NCBI GenBank assembly: GCA_963693365.1
Contig: CAVNZM010000016.1
Location: 6,076,001-6,140,000 of the forward strand
Direction: 5' to 3'
Origin: Amoebidium appalachense
Taxonomy: Eukaryota; Ichthyosporea
Length of the DNA: 64,000 bases
The first letter of the stretch is position 1, and each line of letters starts with the position of its first letter. The notes under the pieces are model-generated. The model was not told the origin of the DNA. It saw nothing but the letters and a program-made list of their open reading frames with translations, and did not search any database. Of this stretch, positions 1 through 13,312 are shown one piece after another. Both the position numbers and the translations under genes were made by a program.

Positions 1-104
1 AGAAGAAAAACGTTTCTTTTCCTTTTGGGGCACACATACATACACGTCGGGCCCACCTGCTGCTAAGAATAGCGCATGTTGGGCCTGGGATATCTATTTA
101 TGGT

Positions 105-1022
105 TCAGTCCCACACGGGGGTGCCCACGATGACAACGTCCCGGCCGAGTTGGTGGGTGCGGATGTTTTCCAGCCGGGGAAGTTTGTGGCCCTGGCCCTG
201 AAAAGGTAAGAATACAGTGAGCATATATTGAATGTATTATTACTTAATGAGATGGATAATGCGAATAGGAATGATATTATTATATTCTTATTACTCCTAC
301 AACTGCTTACATATTTACACACACCCTCCACACACGCCCACACACACACACACACACACGTACGCACACATAACCACCACATTATCCCACATAAAGAAGA
401 TCACGCTTCACGCACACAGGAAACCATCCATCATACACACAACAAAAACTTCAACCGATTAAAACCAAAAACACCCAAACAGCCCCCCTACTTCTCTCAG
501 TAAAAACCAATACACATCAGGGGGCTTCTTTTTAAAAAAACCACCACCACATCTCTCAGTGAATAATAAACCATACACATGGAGAAATAAACCAAAAAAC
601 CACCACCCACCTCAAGGGGTCTAAGGCCGGCGGCGAAAGTTGGAGCAATCGTGACGATGCAAACATCGACCAATTGGGAGGCCAAAAATGATTGGATGAC
701 CGTGGCACCCCCCTCCACCATCAATGACGTCACACCTTCGTGGCCAAGAAGGGACAGAACAGAGCCGATCGAGAGTTGCCCTGATTAGGAAATGGAATGT
801 TAGTTTAGGGCTGCGGGGAATGGATGGCTGGTCTCTTATATTATATGGGTGGGCAAGGGTTTGAAGCGGTGGGGGCGCTGGAACGTGAATTTCGGTCGGG
901 GTAGGGCGGGGTGAGGGGAGAGAAGGAGGCGGGAAGGAGGGACGGGGGGAGGGGGGGTCTTGTGTTTTTTCGTTTTTTCCAGTGTCTTTCATGACAGGCA
1001 GATGGAAACATTGGATGATGTG

Positions 1023-1117
<95 letters not shown>

Positions 1118-1274
1118 AGGTGGGTGGTGGAGGGGGGTGAAAGGGGGGGGGGGGGGGGGGGGGGGGGGGAACCAAATGAGGGGGGCTAGAAGGTTAAGAA
1201 TGTGTTACACACCGAAAGACAGAAAAAAGATATCTAAATCAGGTCACAGAGCATCCGGCAGGCGTGTGTGCATG

Positions 1275-1307
<33 letters not shown>

Positions 1308-1645
1308 GGGGGGGGGGGAGAAGGGAAAGGGGCTTACAGGCACTTACCAGACTTATCCTCTGCCGCCCTTAATACCCGGGCACCCAGAGACTCCAGCTCC
1401 TATGAGAAAAACACATCGTCAATATAACTGCTGACTGCAAGTCTAAGTGCGAGAGGCAAACACAGACTGTACATATGCACAGACACAAAGGGGCACACTA
1501 ACCTTATCTGAACAGTTCCTTCACCCCGAAACACACACACGTGTGCATGCGCACACACGCCCGAACAAGATATTCTTAATATATTATCATGCTAGCGTAA
1601 CGCACGTGCAATTACACACACACATGACACGTACACGTGTACAAG

Positions 1646-1680
<35 letters not shown>

Positions 1681-2206
1681 CACACACGATTACATGCACA
1701 CGTACATACCCATCCACTCACCCACCCATATCCACCACCCATCCCCCCCTCCCCCCCCCCACCCACCCCGCACCTTAGCCTTTTCCTCGCTAGCACTGTG
1801 TGCACACACAATCCACGGCTTGAGCTCATTGGTGAGCAGCTGGCTCGTGAGAGGAATTCTCAGGTGGGTGTCCAGAACCACCGGCCGGGGGTTGGTGCCC
1901 GGTACTAGCCGCACTGTGCCAACCAATAGAAAGTCAGCATTAAAACAACACTGCATGTATTTGGATACAGAATGAAACGGGGATGAATGACACGTAGGGG
2001 TAGCACTATGGCAGTCAATCGATATTGAGCATATTGAGGAACTACAAGTGCCCATTATCAGGATACTGGCCCATAATGGGTACCCAGTACTAGCTGCTGT
2101 AAATGCGAAAAGTGAGCATTTGGGACAGAGACTACCAATGCACACCACATCGAAACGCCTTCACCAACTCATTAGAGATTGGCGCATCATTGAACCGTTT
2201 ACACTG

Positions 2207-2265
<59 letters not shown>

Positions 2266-2413
2266 GTGTGGGCATGTGTGTGTGTACAGGAGAGGGGGAG
2301 GGAGAAAGAGGGGGGGGAGAGAAAGAGAGAGAGAGAGGGAGGGAGAGGGAGGGAGAAAGGGGGAGAGAGAGAGCGCGAGAGAGGGGAGAGAGGGGGGGGG
2401 GGGGGGGGGGGGG

Positions 2414-2494
<81 letters not shown>

Positions 2495-2528
2495 GTGTGC
2501 TTGCAGCAACCTTTTTCTTCTTCTTCTT

Positions 2529-2563
<35 letters not shown>

Positions 2564-2572
2564 GGTGGGGGG

Positions 2573-2611
<39 letters not shown>

Positions 2612-3832
2612 TAAGTGAGATAATGAGAGGGCAAGAGAACAAAGGAGAGACAGGCAGGGAGATTTTTTATTTTTTATTTTTTATCTTTTTTTATTTTCTT
2701 TTTTTTTTTTGGGGGGGGGGGGGGGGGTACCAGTCAGTCTCGGGTTGTCTGCTATGACGGTGCCAACCCCCACGAGAATGGCTGCATGGTCTGCCCGTAG
2801 CCTGAAAGACACAGTCAGCAATGCTAAACCAACAGTGGATATACACGCCCACACACACGCCCACACACACACACACACTCTCTCTCTCTCTTCTCTCTAC
2901 CTCTCTCTATCCATCCTTCTCTCCCCGCCCCCCCCTTCTCCCTCCCACGTACGTGCCTGGCTATCATAACGATTACCCCCATCCCCACGTCCCACCCTCT
3001 CAACCATACAGACCACACACCCAGCTACAAGCTGTCACATACCCCAAGCGCACTACACCCACTGCTTGTTGTGCACACATTCAAAAAAGAACTGCATGCG
3101 TACAGCGTACAGCCACATAGCACTGCATGCGCACAGTACCCACACTTACTTATGAGTCATCTGCATAGACTGTGGTCCGCTTATCGCCATTGGTCGCCTC
3201 TCCACCGTTGCTATGCTCCCGTCCAACGATTGGGCGTAGGTCAGTGTAACAAAGGGCCGGCCACGCGCCGACCCAACCACCCCGGAGACAGCGTCCAAAT
3301 AGGAGGAGGAGAAGGGGCCGGCGGGTTGTGTTGGTGCCTGGTAAATGTTGTTTGTGATGTTTGTCATGTAGTTGTTGGTCACGTACACCTGCGGCACCTG
3401 GGGGTGTGTGTGTGTGTGTGTGTAAAGGTGGGTGCATAGGCTTATGTTGTAGAAAAAGATTATTCGGCTGCATACTGCTTTGTACTGCAAATTGCATACA
3501 CATACAGAATCTAACCGATCACAGGGCTACGATTTAACTCCCCCTTCCCACCCCTCCTCTCCCCAAGCAAAAAGGAGGAAAAAGAAAAAGGAAGAATGTG
3601 AACAAAAAAGCCCCCTCCCCCCAGAATGTGTGTGTTATATATATATATATATATATATATATCCGAATATATATATATATATAAACATAAGCAAAAACAC
3701 ACACTCACATACGACATGCCGATAACATGCACAACATACCCAACCAACCACGGAAACACTCACAACACAAACACTCCCTCTCCCAACCCATCATTCTCCC
3801 CCCCCCCCCCCCCCCCCCCCCCTCCCCCCACC

Positions 3833-3898
<66 letters not shown>

Positions 3899-4965
3899 TA
3901 CACACACACCTTGACCTCACTAGCCGACTTCCCCGTCCTCTTCCCAACTCCCGCACACTCCCCATCCTTCTTTTCACCGTTTGCACTCCCACCATCCGTT
4001 GTCGGTCTGGGGAGAGGGTTGGGCGGTCTTCCCAGTGTCGGGCTGACGGGTGTGGATGTGGGACGGGAGGGGACGGTGTTGATTGTGAGACTCTCGAGGG
4101 AGAGTGCATGTTGCATGCGTTGGACCTTAGTGGTTAGGTAGCGCATAGTGTCGGCTGAAATCTGTGAAGGAGGGGGGGGGAGGGGGGGAGGGGGGGGGGG
4201 GGTTTGAATGCGGAACACGGTACGAAGTACGCATACACGATGAGAAGCATGGTGCAGGACACATGCAAAGGCAAACATTCAAGTATGCAACATCAGCCAT
4301 GCGCACAGTATGCATGGGGGGGGGGGGGGGGGGGGGGGGGGGAGGGGGGGGGGGATCAGTAGGGGTTTAAAGGGGGTTTCTTTTAGCATTTCAGGCCGGG
4401 TCGGGTCAGAGCGGATTCTAGCTATATGATTGGCGTGCTGCGCATCAGCTGCGCACCATCGCTTTGCCGGCAGCAAGGTACAGATGCCCCATAATACAAC
4501 AAAAAAGAAAAAGAAAATGGAACAAAAAGAAATACAGAAGGGAATAATAAAAATAAAGCGTTAGAAAGAAGATTGCAGTTCATATCATGATTTATATGCT
4601 GAACATATGGCTCGACCCGGAAGTGCTGGAATGGTGACAATTAATCGGCCTAAAAGAAACCCCCTTTAAATGAGAATGTGGAACGAATCATGCACGTTTC
4701 CGCCTACATATTTCTTCATATGTACATGCTTTAGTCAACACCCCCCCCCCCCCCCTTCCCTCCCCACATAAACATTTACGCACACACATCCACCCTACAG
4801 CATCACCCCCCTCCCCCATCCCCGTTCCCCCGCCTCCCCCCTCCCTCCCGGCGCCCCCCAACACAGACATGTGGATACAGATATACATCCAGACAGCCAT
4901 CCCTTCCCGTCCCCCCCCAAAAATACACACACAGGTATACACCCACGCAACCACGCCTCCCCCCC

Positions 4966-4996
<31 letters not shown>

Positions 4997-5318
4997 AAAA
5001 AAAAAAAAAAAAAACCAAAAAAACAAAAAAAAACAAAAAAAAACACAGAAGTACACCCACACACGCAGCACATACCTGTGTTGGGTTCATGCCTACCCGA
5101 CCGTGCACGTTCAGTCCATAGTGTGTGAGGGCATCTGCATGCACACCCCTTGTCAGCTATCCATCGTGTAACTCCAAGTGTTGACGTCTCAAAAACAAAA
5201 AAAAAACGATATAAGATGATGTGTTAGTTACCGTGTGTAGAACGGAACGAGACACAACGGGATGCGATGTAGGTCGATTGTGGTCAGATTGGATACGGGA
5301 CTCCGAGCGGGAGGTTCC

Positions 5319-5377
<59 letters not shown>

Positions 5378-5629
5378 ACGTGCGCGCCTGCCGACCTTTT
5401 TGAAAATCACTCCGCCTGTGTGTGCATGTGGATGCAAGATCATGACTTTGTGCATGTTTGTGTCTGCATGCATGTCACACACACATGAATATTCAATGTG
5501 TATCCCGTTACGTGCATCTGCATGCATGTGTGCAGACTTGTGCGCATGAGCTAAGTCTCCTGCATGTGCAAGTCTTCACTCGTGTGTAGTTTATTGTACG
5601 GGGCGGGGGGAAGGCGCCGGGGGGGGGAA

Positions 5630-5699
<70 letters not shown>

Positions 5700-6071
5700 G
5701 AACGAGGCACTACACCACTCGATGTTCACATCCATCGACAAAAAAAAACCCCCACAGGTACACACACCCACCAACCCACACACCCACACACACCCAAAAT
5801 CACCCGCACCCACCCACCCACACCCGCACGCACGCACACACACACACACACGCGCGTGCACACACACACCTGTCTTCAAAGGGTTGTTTGTCAGTAGCAG
5901 GAATCTGGACAGACCAAGGTCCTCCAAAATCAGTGCTGCCACTTCATAGTTGCGCTCATCCGCCTGAGTGGTGCAGTGTGTAAGTCTTGTGCTTGACGTG
6001 TCTCTTGTTTACAGCTGATGTTTTCTTTGCTTGAGTGATTTACTTATGTGTACGTGTATGTGCGTGCGCGG

Positions 6072-6141
<70 letters not shown>

Positions 6142-6392
6142 CTGTGTGTGTGGGTGTGAGTGTGTGAGTGTGTGTGTGTGTGTGTGAATGTAGGCTGGGG
6201 TTGAAGACTGGGTATATAGAATAAAAAACACAGGTGGTAACGAATAATGAAGTGCAGGTATGCACGACGAGAACGCACAAGAGTATGGAACAAAAAGCAA
6301 GCGCATGTTTGTGTCTTTTTGTGTGTGTATGGGGAGGGCGGTGGGAGGGGGAGGAGGGGTAGGGGACGACGAACGAGAAAATGTGCGAGTGT

Positions 6393-6458
<66 letters not shown>

Positions 6459-6613
6459 GCCGGCGGAGATAGAGACAAACAGAGAGGGAGGGAGGCGAGG
6501 CAGGGAAGGGACAACAGGGGGGAGGGGGGGGGGGGGGAGGGGGTCTTGACTGGTCCCCTCCGTAATACATACCAACAAGCTTGTTTCTGGTGTGGGCATT
6601 TTGTGTGTGTGTG

Positions 6614-6650
<37 letters not shown>

Positions 6651-7329
6651 GGGGAGGGGTCTCACTTGGTGTCCAAGCATTAAGTTAGCTTCTACCGTAT
6701 CATAGCCTTTATCTTGAAGATTGTAAGCCCTGCGGAGAAAAATTATGGGTTGAGCATCCGGAACGCAAAAGGTGAGAGGAGCATGTGGGAACATGGGCAA
6801 AGGCAGAGAAAAGGCAGGGTTGGCCAGCAGAAGTGGTGGTGGGTACGCTTGCATGTAAGTGGACACTGTGGGCCTGGGTGACTTGTGTGTGTGTTTCCCC
6901 GGCATATGCATGCATGCATGCATGCATGCATGTGTGTGTGTGCGCGCGCGCGCATATATATGAATTTTGTGCTTATATGCCTGTGTGTGTGCAAGCGTAT
7001 GTGTATATCGCGTGTCAGGTCGTTTATGCATCCGTGTGTGTAGTGCGCACGCGAGTGGGCGCCGAAGTGTTTTGGTCCGTGTGTGTATCTGCGCGTCTCT
7101 CTCTCTGTGCGTGTGCGTGTTTCGCTGGACGTTCGTGGGTGTGTGCTTGTGTGTGCTTACTTATGTGAGAGTCTGTGGGCATGTGTGTGCATACATGAAA
7201 CTAATGTAGTATGTGTGTATGCAAACGTGTACACACGCATACGGCCTTGTGTGCTTGTGCATGTGTGAGTGTGAGTGTGAGTGTCTGCATGCCCATGAGT
7301 GCGTGCATACATTTACACGTGTGTGTATA

Positions 7330-7377
<48 letters not shown>

Positions 7378-8047
7378 AGTGTATACATGTTGGCGTGTAT
7401 GTGCATGCTCTGATGGCTGTGTGCTATTGATGCTGTTCGCTGCGACACAACCTTGCACCCCCCCCCCCCCCCCCCCCCCCCCCACACACACACACAAACC
7501 CACACACACAAACCCGCACACCCACTCCCTCTCTCTCTCTCATTATCTCTTAAGGGCCCCAAAACACACCAAAAGGTCCTCCAACATGCACGAAATAAAC
7601 AAAACACATACTCGAATGCAGATACCGGGGGCTCCTTACTTTAGTTTGTCCTTTAGGCCGATACCACGGCCCTCTTGCCTAAGAAAAACGATTACTCCGG
7701 CCTCTGTGGAAGACACCAACTGTTAACAACCGTCTTAAAATCCAAAAAGACACAAACACATAGGTAAAACTAGAAATAAATCAAGAAGTTGTGCTCCTCA
7801 ACCACACAGCAAAACCTGTGGGGGTGAAAACAATGTGTTGGGCAGTATATGGGGACTTGGGAAAGGTGCAAAATATTCCTACTGTTTCATTGTTTTATTA
7901 AAAGCTGAATGCCGTGGGAATCTGTGCAGGTATGAATATCGGTATGATATGTACAACATAGGGGTTGGTTGTAAGTGAATGGTTCACTGATGATAGCAAA
8001 AAAAGCGTGGAGCTGAGGGAAAGTCGGGAGGAGCAAACCGGCAGGAA

Positions 8048-8115
<68 letters not shown>

Positions 8116-8205
8116 CGCGCGCATGCGCGCACCCATGCGTGCCTGTGTGTACGTGTAAGTGTGTGTGTGTGTGTGTGTGTGTGCGTCTGTGTGCATGCGT
8201 GAGGG

Positions 8206-8255
<50 letters not shown>

Positions 8256-8293
8256 GTGTGTGTGAGTGAGTGAGTGAGTGAGTGAGTGAGTGA

Positions 8294-8324
<31 letters not shown>

Positions 8325-8615
8325 TCTATGTGTGCGTGCCTGTGTGTATGCTTAAGTGTGTGTGTGTGTGTGCGCACGTGTGAAGTGTGTGTGTGCATGT
8401 GTGAACCCCTGTGTGTTGCGTGTGCGCGCACGCGTGTGCATGCGTGGGTGGGTGTATGAATATGCACATGTGTGTGCTCACTTTCCCGTGTAAACGGGAG
8501 ACTGTGTGTACATGCATGCCTGTGTGCCCTTTGTGTGTGTGCAAAAGCACACACATTCACATGCACGGTGCATGCATATGCGTATGCGTGCACGCGTGTG
8601 TGTGGAAAGGCAGGG

Positions 8616-8650
<35 letters not shown>

Positions 8651-8865
8651 AACACCTCTCTCAGCCACCATGTACATTGCAGTGCGTAGCTGCTCGCCGC
8701 AGTCACAGCGCAGACTGCCCATAACCTCCCCAGTGAAGCACTCGCAGTGCACACGAACCATCAGGTCACCGTGCTCCTTGAGCCGGTCGATCGGCCCCAC
8801 CACTATCGCTAGGTGCTCTTTTTCATCCTGTGTGTGGGGAGGGGTGGGTGAATCCAGTGTGTTTA

Positions 8866-8943
<78 letters not shown>

Positions 8944-8981
8944 TGGGTGGGGGGAGGTGTGTGTGTGTGTGTGTGTGTTAG

Positions 8982-9053
<72 letters not shown>

Positions 9054-9306
9054 TTGCCCAGGGAGAAGGGCGGAGGGGTGGGTGTGGGTGTGTGTGTGGG
9101 AGGGGGGAGGTGTGTGTGTAAAGGTGGGGCGGGGGGGAGGGGAGGGGGTTGCGCAGAAAGGGGAGGGGGGTGGGGGGGGGGTGGGGGGGGGGGGGGGTGG
9201 GGGAGAAACTTTGAGTGAGTGATTAAGCCGGGAATGTCTTGGTGAGAGAGGAAGAGTGAGAGAGGGAGAGAGAGAGAGAGAGAGCAAGAGCGAGAGCGGG
9301 AGAGAG

Positions 9307-9340
<34 letters not shown>

Positions 9341-9478
9341 TGAGTGTGTGTGTGTGTTCGTGGGCGTGTGTGTGCATGCGTGGTGGAGGTAGTCTGTGTG
9401 TGTGGCCGGGAAGAGGGTGTGTGTGTGTGTGTGAGTGTGTGTTTGAGAGTGTGTGTGGGTGTGGGTGGGTGGGTGGGT

Positions 9479-9516
<38 letters not shown>

Positions 9517-9792
9517 GGGGCAGGAGGTGGGGGGAGTTGAGTATTCTGAGGTGAAAGTCGATTGCTTATAACTTTAGGCTGCCCCGTCTTGGTGCACATT
9601 GTGTCAAAAGACACCATACGAAGCCTGCCAGATTCCAGACACGTTGAATAGAGAGATTCGAAAAAATTGCTACCCAGAAACTTCATACCTTCTACTAATA
9701 TAGGGGGGAGGGGGGGGGGGAGGGGGGGGGGGGGGGGAGGAGGGGAGGGGAGGGGAGGGCAGGAGAGGAGAGGGGAGGGAGGGGGGGGGAGG

Positions 9793-9855
<63 letters not shown>

Positions 9856-10270
9856 GGGGGGGGGGGGGGGAGGGAGGGAGGGAGGGAGAGAGAGGGAGAG
9901 AGGGAGAGAGGGAGAGAGGGGGCAGGAGAAGCTTAACAACCTTTGCCAAAAAAATGCTATCTCATTCCCACCCTGAGAATTGTGTGCAATTTCATCACAC
10001 TCACCCGATTATTCGAATACAAAACCAGCGAAAATACGCCGTCTGTTGTGGGAATGCGTGCAACCACCTCCCTCGTTACAGTCATCCCCGTTCGATTCAG
10101 TTTGGGGTGGGCCAAATCGGCCACATTGCCAGCGTGTGAGTCCATGGTGAGATTGGGTCGCTTCGTGCGCCCCTCGACCTGTTATTTTTGGTGGCGGTGC
10201 AAAGTCAGCCAGTGTTGAAATGATGGTTGAGAGTAGAGATGGGGAATGCGAAAAGTGGGAATGAACGTGG

Positions 10271-10317
<47 letters not shown>

Positions 10318-10658
10318 GTGTGTTTGTGTGTACATGCATGCCGGTGCGTGTGTGCATGTGTGTGTGTGCGCGCGCACACACAGAGTGTTTGTGCGTGCGT
10401 GCATGCCAGAGGCGTGTGCATGTGTGTGTGTGTGTGCTCGCGCATGGATGCATGCCTTGTGTGTTTTTTTTTGGGGGGGGGGAGGGGGGAGGGGGGAGGG
10501 GGGGGAGGGCAGGGAAAGGGGGGAGGTAGGCAAAAGTGTGGGGGAAATTGGACTACCTCAGCTACCACGTGGGAGTCCACGGCTGCTGAGCGCTTTGTTC
10601 GTTGCTGGGTGGGGCCAGACACGGTCATGGGTTCAGCGTGCTCCACACCAGTGCCCAT
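105..10658 (-). CDS. Fused GTP cyclohydrolase II and RIB7/RibD-type reductase, riboflavin biosynthesis, 14 exons
   Basis: I assembled 14 exons on the minus strand: 10658-10557, 10178-10005, 8827-8656, 7703-7640, 6729-6666, 5963-5870, 5134-5076, 4161-3910, 3397-3150, 2801-2731, 1913-1774, 1399-1348, 780-611 and 197-105. All junctions are GT-AG, every phase matches, and the sum is 1755 nt (584 aa plus TGA). Residues about 75-270 match GTP cyclohydrolase II: zinc cysteines in HCECFTG and RCDCGEQ (C122, C133, C135), [21 protein letters not shown] and [10 protein letters not shown]. Residues about 374-584 match the NADPH-dependent diaminopyrimidine reductase: [59 protein letters not shown]. Family knowledge: the first domain opens GTP to the diaminopyrimidine phosphate and the second reduces its ribose. 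The chosen ATG at 10658 is the first in the first traceable exon; a 5' exon further upstream cannot be excluded. The introns are full of CA, G and C repeats. Confidence 0.86.
1019..1169. repeat. (TG)n array followed by a long G run
   Basis: About 95 bp of TG dinucleotides runs into a G homopolymer of more than 20 bp. It lies in the intron between the reductase exons at 611-780 and 1348-1399. Confidence 0.95.
2203..2612. repeat. Compound TG / GA / G-run repeat block
   Basis: (TG)n, then GA- and GGGA-rich sequence, a second (TG)n, a CTT stretch, a third (TG)n and a G run of more than 30 bp. It fills the intron between the exons at 1774-1913 and 2731-2801. Confidence 0.95.
3788..3896. repeat. 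C run plus (CA)n array
   Basis: A C homopolymer followed by about 55 bp of CA dinucleotides, just downstream (in transcript sense) of the exon ending at 3910. The donor site itself runs into the repeat. Confidence 0.95.
5618..5699. repeat. Very long G homopolymer
   Basis: A G tract of about 70 bp with only a GGAAGG interruption near its start. It is one of the longest in the window and lies within an intron of the riboflavin gene. Confidence 0.95.
6072..6188. repeat. (TG)n microsatellite
   Basis: About 115 bp of TG dinucleotides with a few GA and CC interruptions, in the intron between the exons at 5870-5963 and 6666-6729. Confidence 0.95.
8049..8325. repeat. (TG)n arrays with an embedded (GAGT)n block
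   Basis: TG dinucleotide arrays interrupted by CG-rich alternating purine-pyrimidine sequence and by a tetranucleotide GAGT block at about 8263-8299. Alternating purine-pyrimidine tracts of this length are Z-DNA prone (general knowledge). Confidence 0.93.
8868..9206. repeat. (TG)n and G-rich repeat block
   Basis: Two (TG)n arrays of about 70 bp each, followed by GGGAGG-type and pure G tracts, immediately upstream (in transcript sense) of the exon at 8656-8827. Confidence 0.93.
9703..9922. repeat. Purine-only G/GGGA/(GA)n tract
   Basis: About 220 bp of almost uninterrupted purines on the plus strand: G runs, GGAGGGG units, a (GA)n block of about 55 bp, then GGGA units. Mirror-symmetric purine tracts like this can form triplex DNA (general knowledge). 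Confidence 0.93.
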
Positions 10659-10699
10659 GGGCACGGTTTGGGAAATATGGGTGAAGATGGGCACACCAG

Positions 10700-11298
10700 A
10701 ACTAGAGATGCCTGGGTGCGCGGTTTAGTAAATACGTGTGGGGGTGATTCAAGTGCAGAGTTTGGGAGCTGTTGTAGTCGAATAGAGACTTGGTGGGTGC
10801 TATATTAGAAGGTAGAGAAGATAAGAAAGCGTGCCTGTCTTGCCCCTGAGGAGGTGGCCCAAGGGGTCGGGGGGGGGGGGGGGGGAGGGGGGAGGGGGAG
10901 GGAAGGACGAAGAGGGAGTCAAAGGCACCATAGTGGCGAAAAGCTAGAAAGGAAAACATAGTGATTGGTCAAAAGAGAAGGATTTGGGGTTGGGGTTAGA
11001 GGGGGAAGGTGTTAAGAACAGGAGGAAAGCCGGGGGGCCGGGGAGGGGGGAGGGGCGGGGGGGGGGGGGGGGGGGGGGGGGGGGATCAGCACGCGGGTAC
11101 GTGCAAAGAATAGGGAGACGTGATGGGCCGGGAAAGGGAGAGGGGGCGGAGAGATGGGCGGGGAGGGGAAGGGGGGTGAGCAAGCTACATCAGCCAGTAG
11201 GAAGGGGTAGGTGCCCCAAAGAACAAGGTAAGAGTGGAAGGAAGGAGGAGCAAGAACGAACGTACGCTGCGGTCCTGTGTGTTTTATGTTCGTGAGCT

Positions 11299-11329
<31 letters not shown>

Positions 11330-11349
11330 AGGGGGGGGGAGGGGGAGGG

Positions 11350-11385
<36 letters not shown>

Positions 11386-12680
11386 GGGTATAAAGGGGCT
11401 CGCACACTTACCTACACAGGGCAAAGAAACCAACCAAGGGCTGAAGAAATGATGAATCTTGTCTCCTATGCGTTTTGAAAGCTGAATCTATTTAGGCGAC
11501 CATAAACACAATGGACAGAAACCGTCGGAAAAGAGCGCAGCTATGCCGTCGTTCTTTCAGCTGCTTCTGTGCACGTGCTTATTGTAAAACCTCTCGTGTT
11601 CTGGTTAGACTGGTGTGAACGTTTGCCCTCGAGTTCGAAACATTGCACACAGCTAGCAGGCACGCGCGCCGGATATTCCGCTATGGAGTTAAAATGAAAG
11701 CTGCAGCAAAACATATGCTTACAAAAAGCTCCCATGAAGTTAGACTACAAGTAGGATATATTACAATAAACAGGGCAAATTAGGACTATGAAAGAAATAG
11801 GTTTTTTATCATTTCGTTCGTTCAGCAGCGTGGTAAGAAATGAACACCGCGAGAAGCCGACCCTCCCGCCTATTTGAAAATCGTTCACCGATACCGGAAA
11901 GCGGAATATCACCTGATATTTACCGAATATAATTGTTTGGGGTTTTAGTGTGTCAGCCGCAGTGCAGCTGGCTGCAGCTGGCCGAAGCTGCATGCGCAGC
12001 ACTGAGGGCAACGCCATAGACATTTGTTGTAGATGGTTCAGCAGCTTAGGTAACTATTATTATGTAGGGTTCTAGAGATATTTTTGTTTTTTAAAGAATA
12101 ATGTCTAGCGTTTTAAAGGCTTTGTGTTCAAGGGCTTGGGGTAAGAGACAAAGCCTTGTTGACGGACCGCGGCAATACTTCTTTGGTTTAGGGTTCTAAG
12201 AGATTTTCGTAATGCTTTTCAAAATCCTCACAACCTGGTTTCCGATTCCGGCGGTGAGTCACATGATTTTGTCACCAGCACGGCATACCTGATTGGGTAT
12301 TTTTGCTGGTCTCCTGTGAAAGCAAGCGGCTTTTTTCACGAAAATTGTCAACACATCACATGAATAAGTTCAGAATATTAAATAGCTATCAGCCAATATA
12401 CTTTTATGTTTTATATTAAGTAAAAGATTAATAAAACTTTTGAGATAGATTTGCTGTGTTCTACAAGACGCAAGATGTGTTCCAAAAAACCTTTCCGTGT
12501 AAACAAGCTAAGCTAAAACTCAGTTGTTCAGTTGTGAAATTTAACGAAGGTATAGAGATGAGCCCCACGGTGTCTTGAGCTCAAGGGCGACACAAATTTG
12601 TGCGCCGCTGCCTTATTAAACCATTGAGGCTGATTTGATTGGGTCACATCACCCAATCGGACTTTGTCCGGATGGTACAT
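10700..12680. other. Intergenic region without a recognisable gene
   Basis: From 10.85 to 11.4 kb the sequence is mostly G-rich tracts. From 11.4 to 12.68 kb it is ordinary mixed-composition DNA with no long reading frame and no family motif that I can see. It would hold the promoter of the riboflavin fusion gene (minus strand, start at 10658), but I cannot point to a specific element. Confidence 0.6.
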
Positions 12681-12681
12681 A

Positions 12682-12707
12682 CAGGCGCGACTCGGTTATA
12701 TCAACCC
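12682..12707 (+). repeat. Left terminal inverted repeat of the pogo-like element
   Basis: It starts CAGGCGCGACTCGG immediately after TA and pairs with 14370-14395. Twenty-four of 26 positions match. Confidence 0.88.
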
Positions 12708-12759
12708 TTCGCCGGCGGCCCTAGGGTTGCTACAAGCAAGGGTTGATATAACCGAGAGA

Positions 12760-12830
12760 TCGCCTGATCGGGCGATCTGAGGCTAATCGGGCGATCTGAG
12801 CCTTAATCGTGCGATCTGCGATCTATCATA
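12760..12830. repeat. Short tandem repeat inside the transposon end
   Basis: Three imperfect copies of a unit around ATCGGGCGATCTGAG lie just inside the left terminus. Subterminal repeats in DNA transposons can bind transposase (family knowledge). That role here is an inference. Confidence 0.6.
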
Positions 12831-12977
12831 TTACATGGGCTCCAGATCTTGCCATTTCAATAGGCTACACCGCCCCGTTTGCACACCTACACCGTGCCCG
12901 GCAGCTCAGTCACCTTTTCTTCGTGTAATTATTGTTACTTTTTGTTTTTGCTTGTCAACACGCAAAGTCCAGCGATC

Positions 12978-13217
12978 ATGCAGCGAGACCTTGCACGTCC
13001 CATTATATCAAGCCTTCGCTCCTCACCACCCATGGAGTGGCTGGAGGATGGAGTTGTGTTAGACATCAGGGCTGTGTGGGGCAGGGGGAAAGGTTGTGGT
13101 GCGTTTGACGCACAGGGAAAGACTTGTGGGAAGCAGTTTGTGATAAACAAAAAGGGTGCACAAGGGCCCCAGTGTGCCGAAAACCTTCGGTTCTATTTAT
13201 CGTTTTACGTGGGAGAT
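12978..13217 (+). CDS. Unrecognised reading frame inside the transposon
   Basis: An open frame starts with MQRDLARPIISSL, continues with Cys- and Gly-containing sequence (CGAFDAQGKTCGKQF), and then runs into a T-rich tract. It is opposite in orientation to the transposase and occupies the space where the DDE part of the transposase should be. I do not recognise it. It may be captured host sequence, an exon (a GT follows at 13209) or chance. Confidence 0.2.
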
Positions 13218-13312
13218 GACCAGCACCCTACTCTCCTTCCGCACTGTGTAGGTGTCCCTTTTTTTTTCCCTTTTCTTTTCTTTTTTTCTTTCTTTTTTTT
13301 TTTTTTTTTTTT

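Noticed and set aside
4422-4640. Possible extra exon between 4161 and 5076
   Set aside because: The exon at 5134-5076 continues in phase and in similarity directly into the one starting at 4161, so no exon is needed there.
9540-9690. Minus-strand open stretch ([20 protein letters not shown]) in the riboflavin gene
   Set aside because: The exons at 10005 and 8827 already join in phase with full protein similarity, so this lies in an intron. It matches nothing in the enzyme family.
960-9700. Long frames of Thr-His, Cys-Val, poly-Pro and poly-Gly throughout the first 10 kb
   Set aside because: They are translations of CA/TG and G/C repeats and are open in several frames at once. Only the segments with family motifs and splice sites were kept.
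12684-12745. Local hairpin between TATATCAACCC and GGGTTGATATA
   Set aside because: It is explained by the left terminal repeat and the subterminal copy of the same motif inside the transposon.
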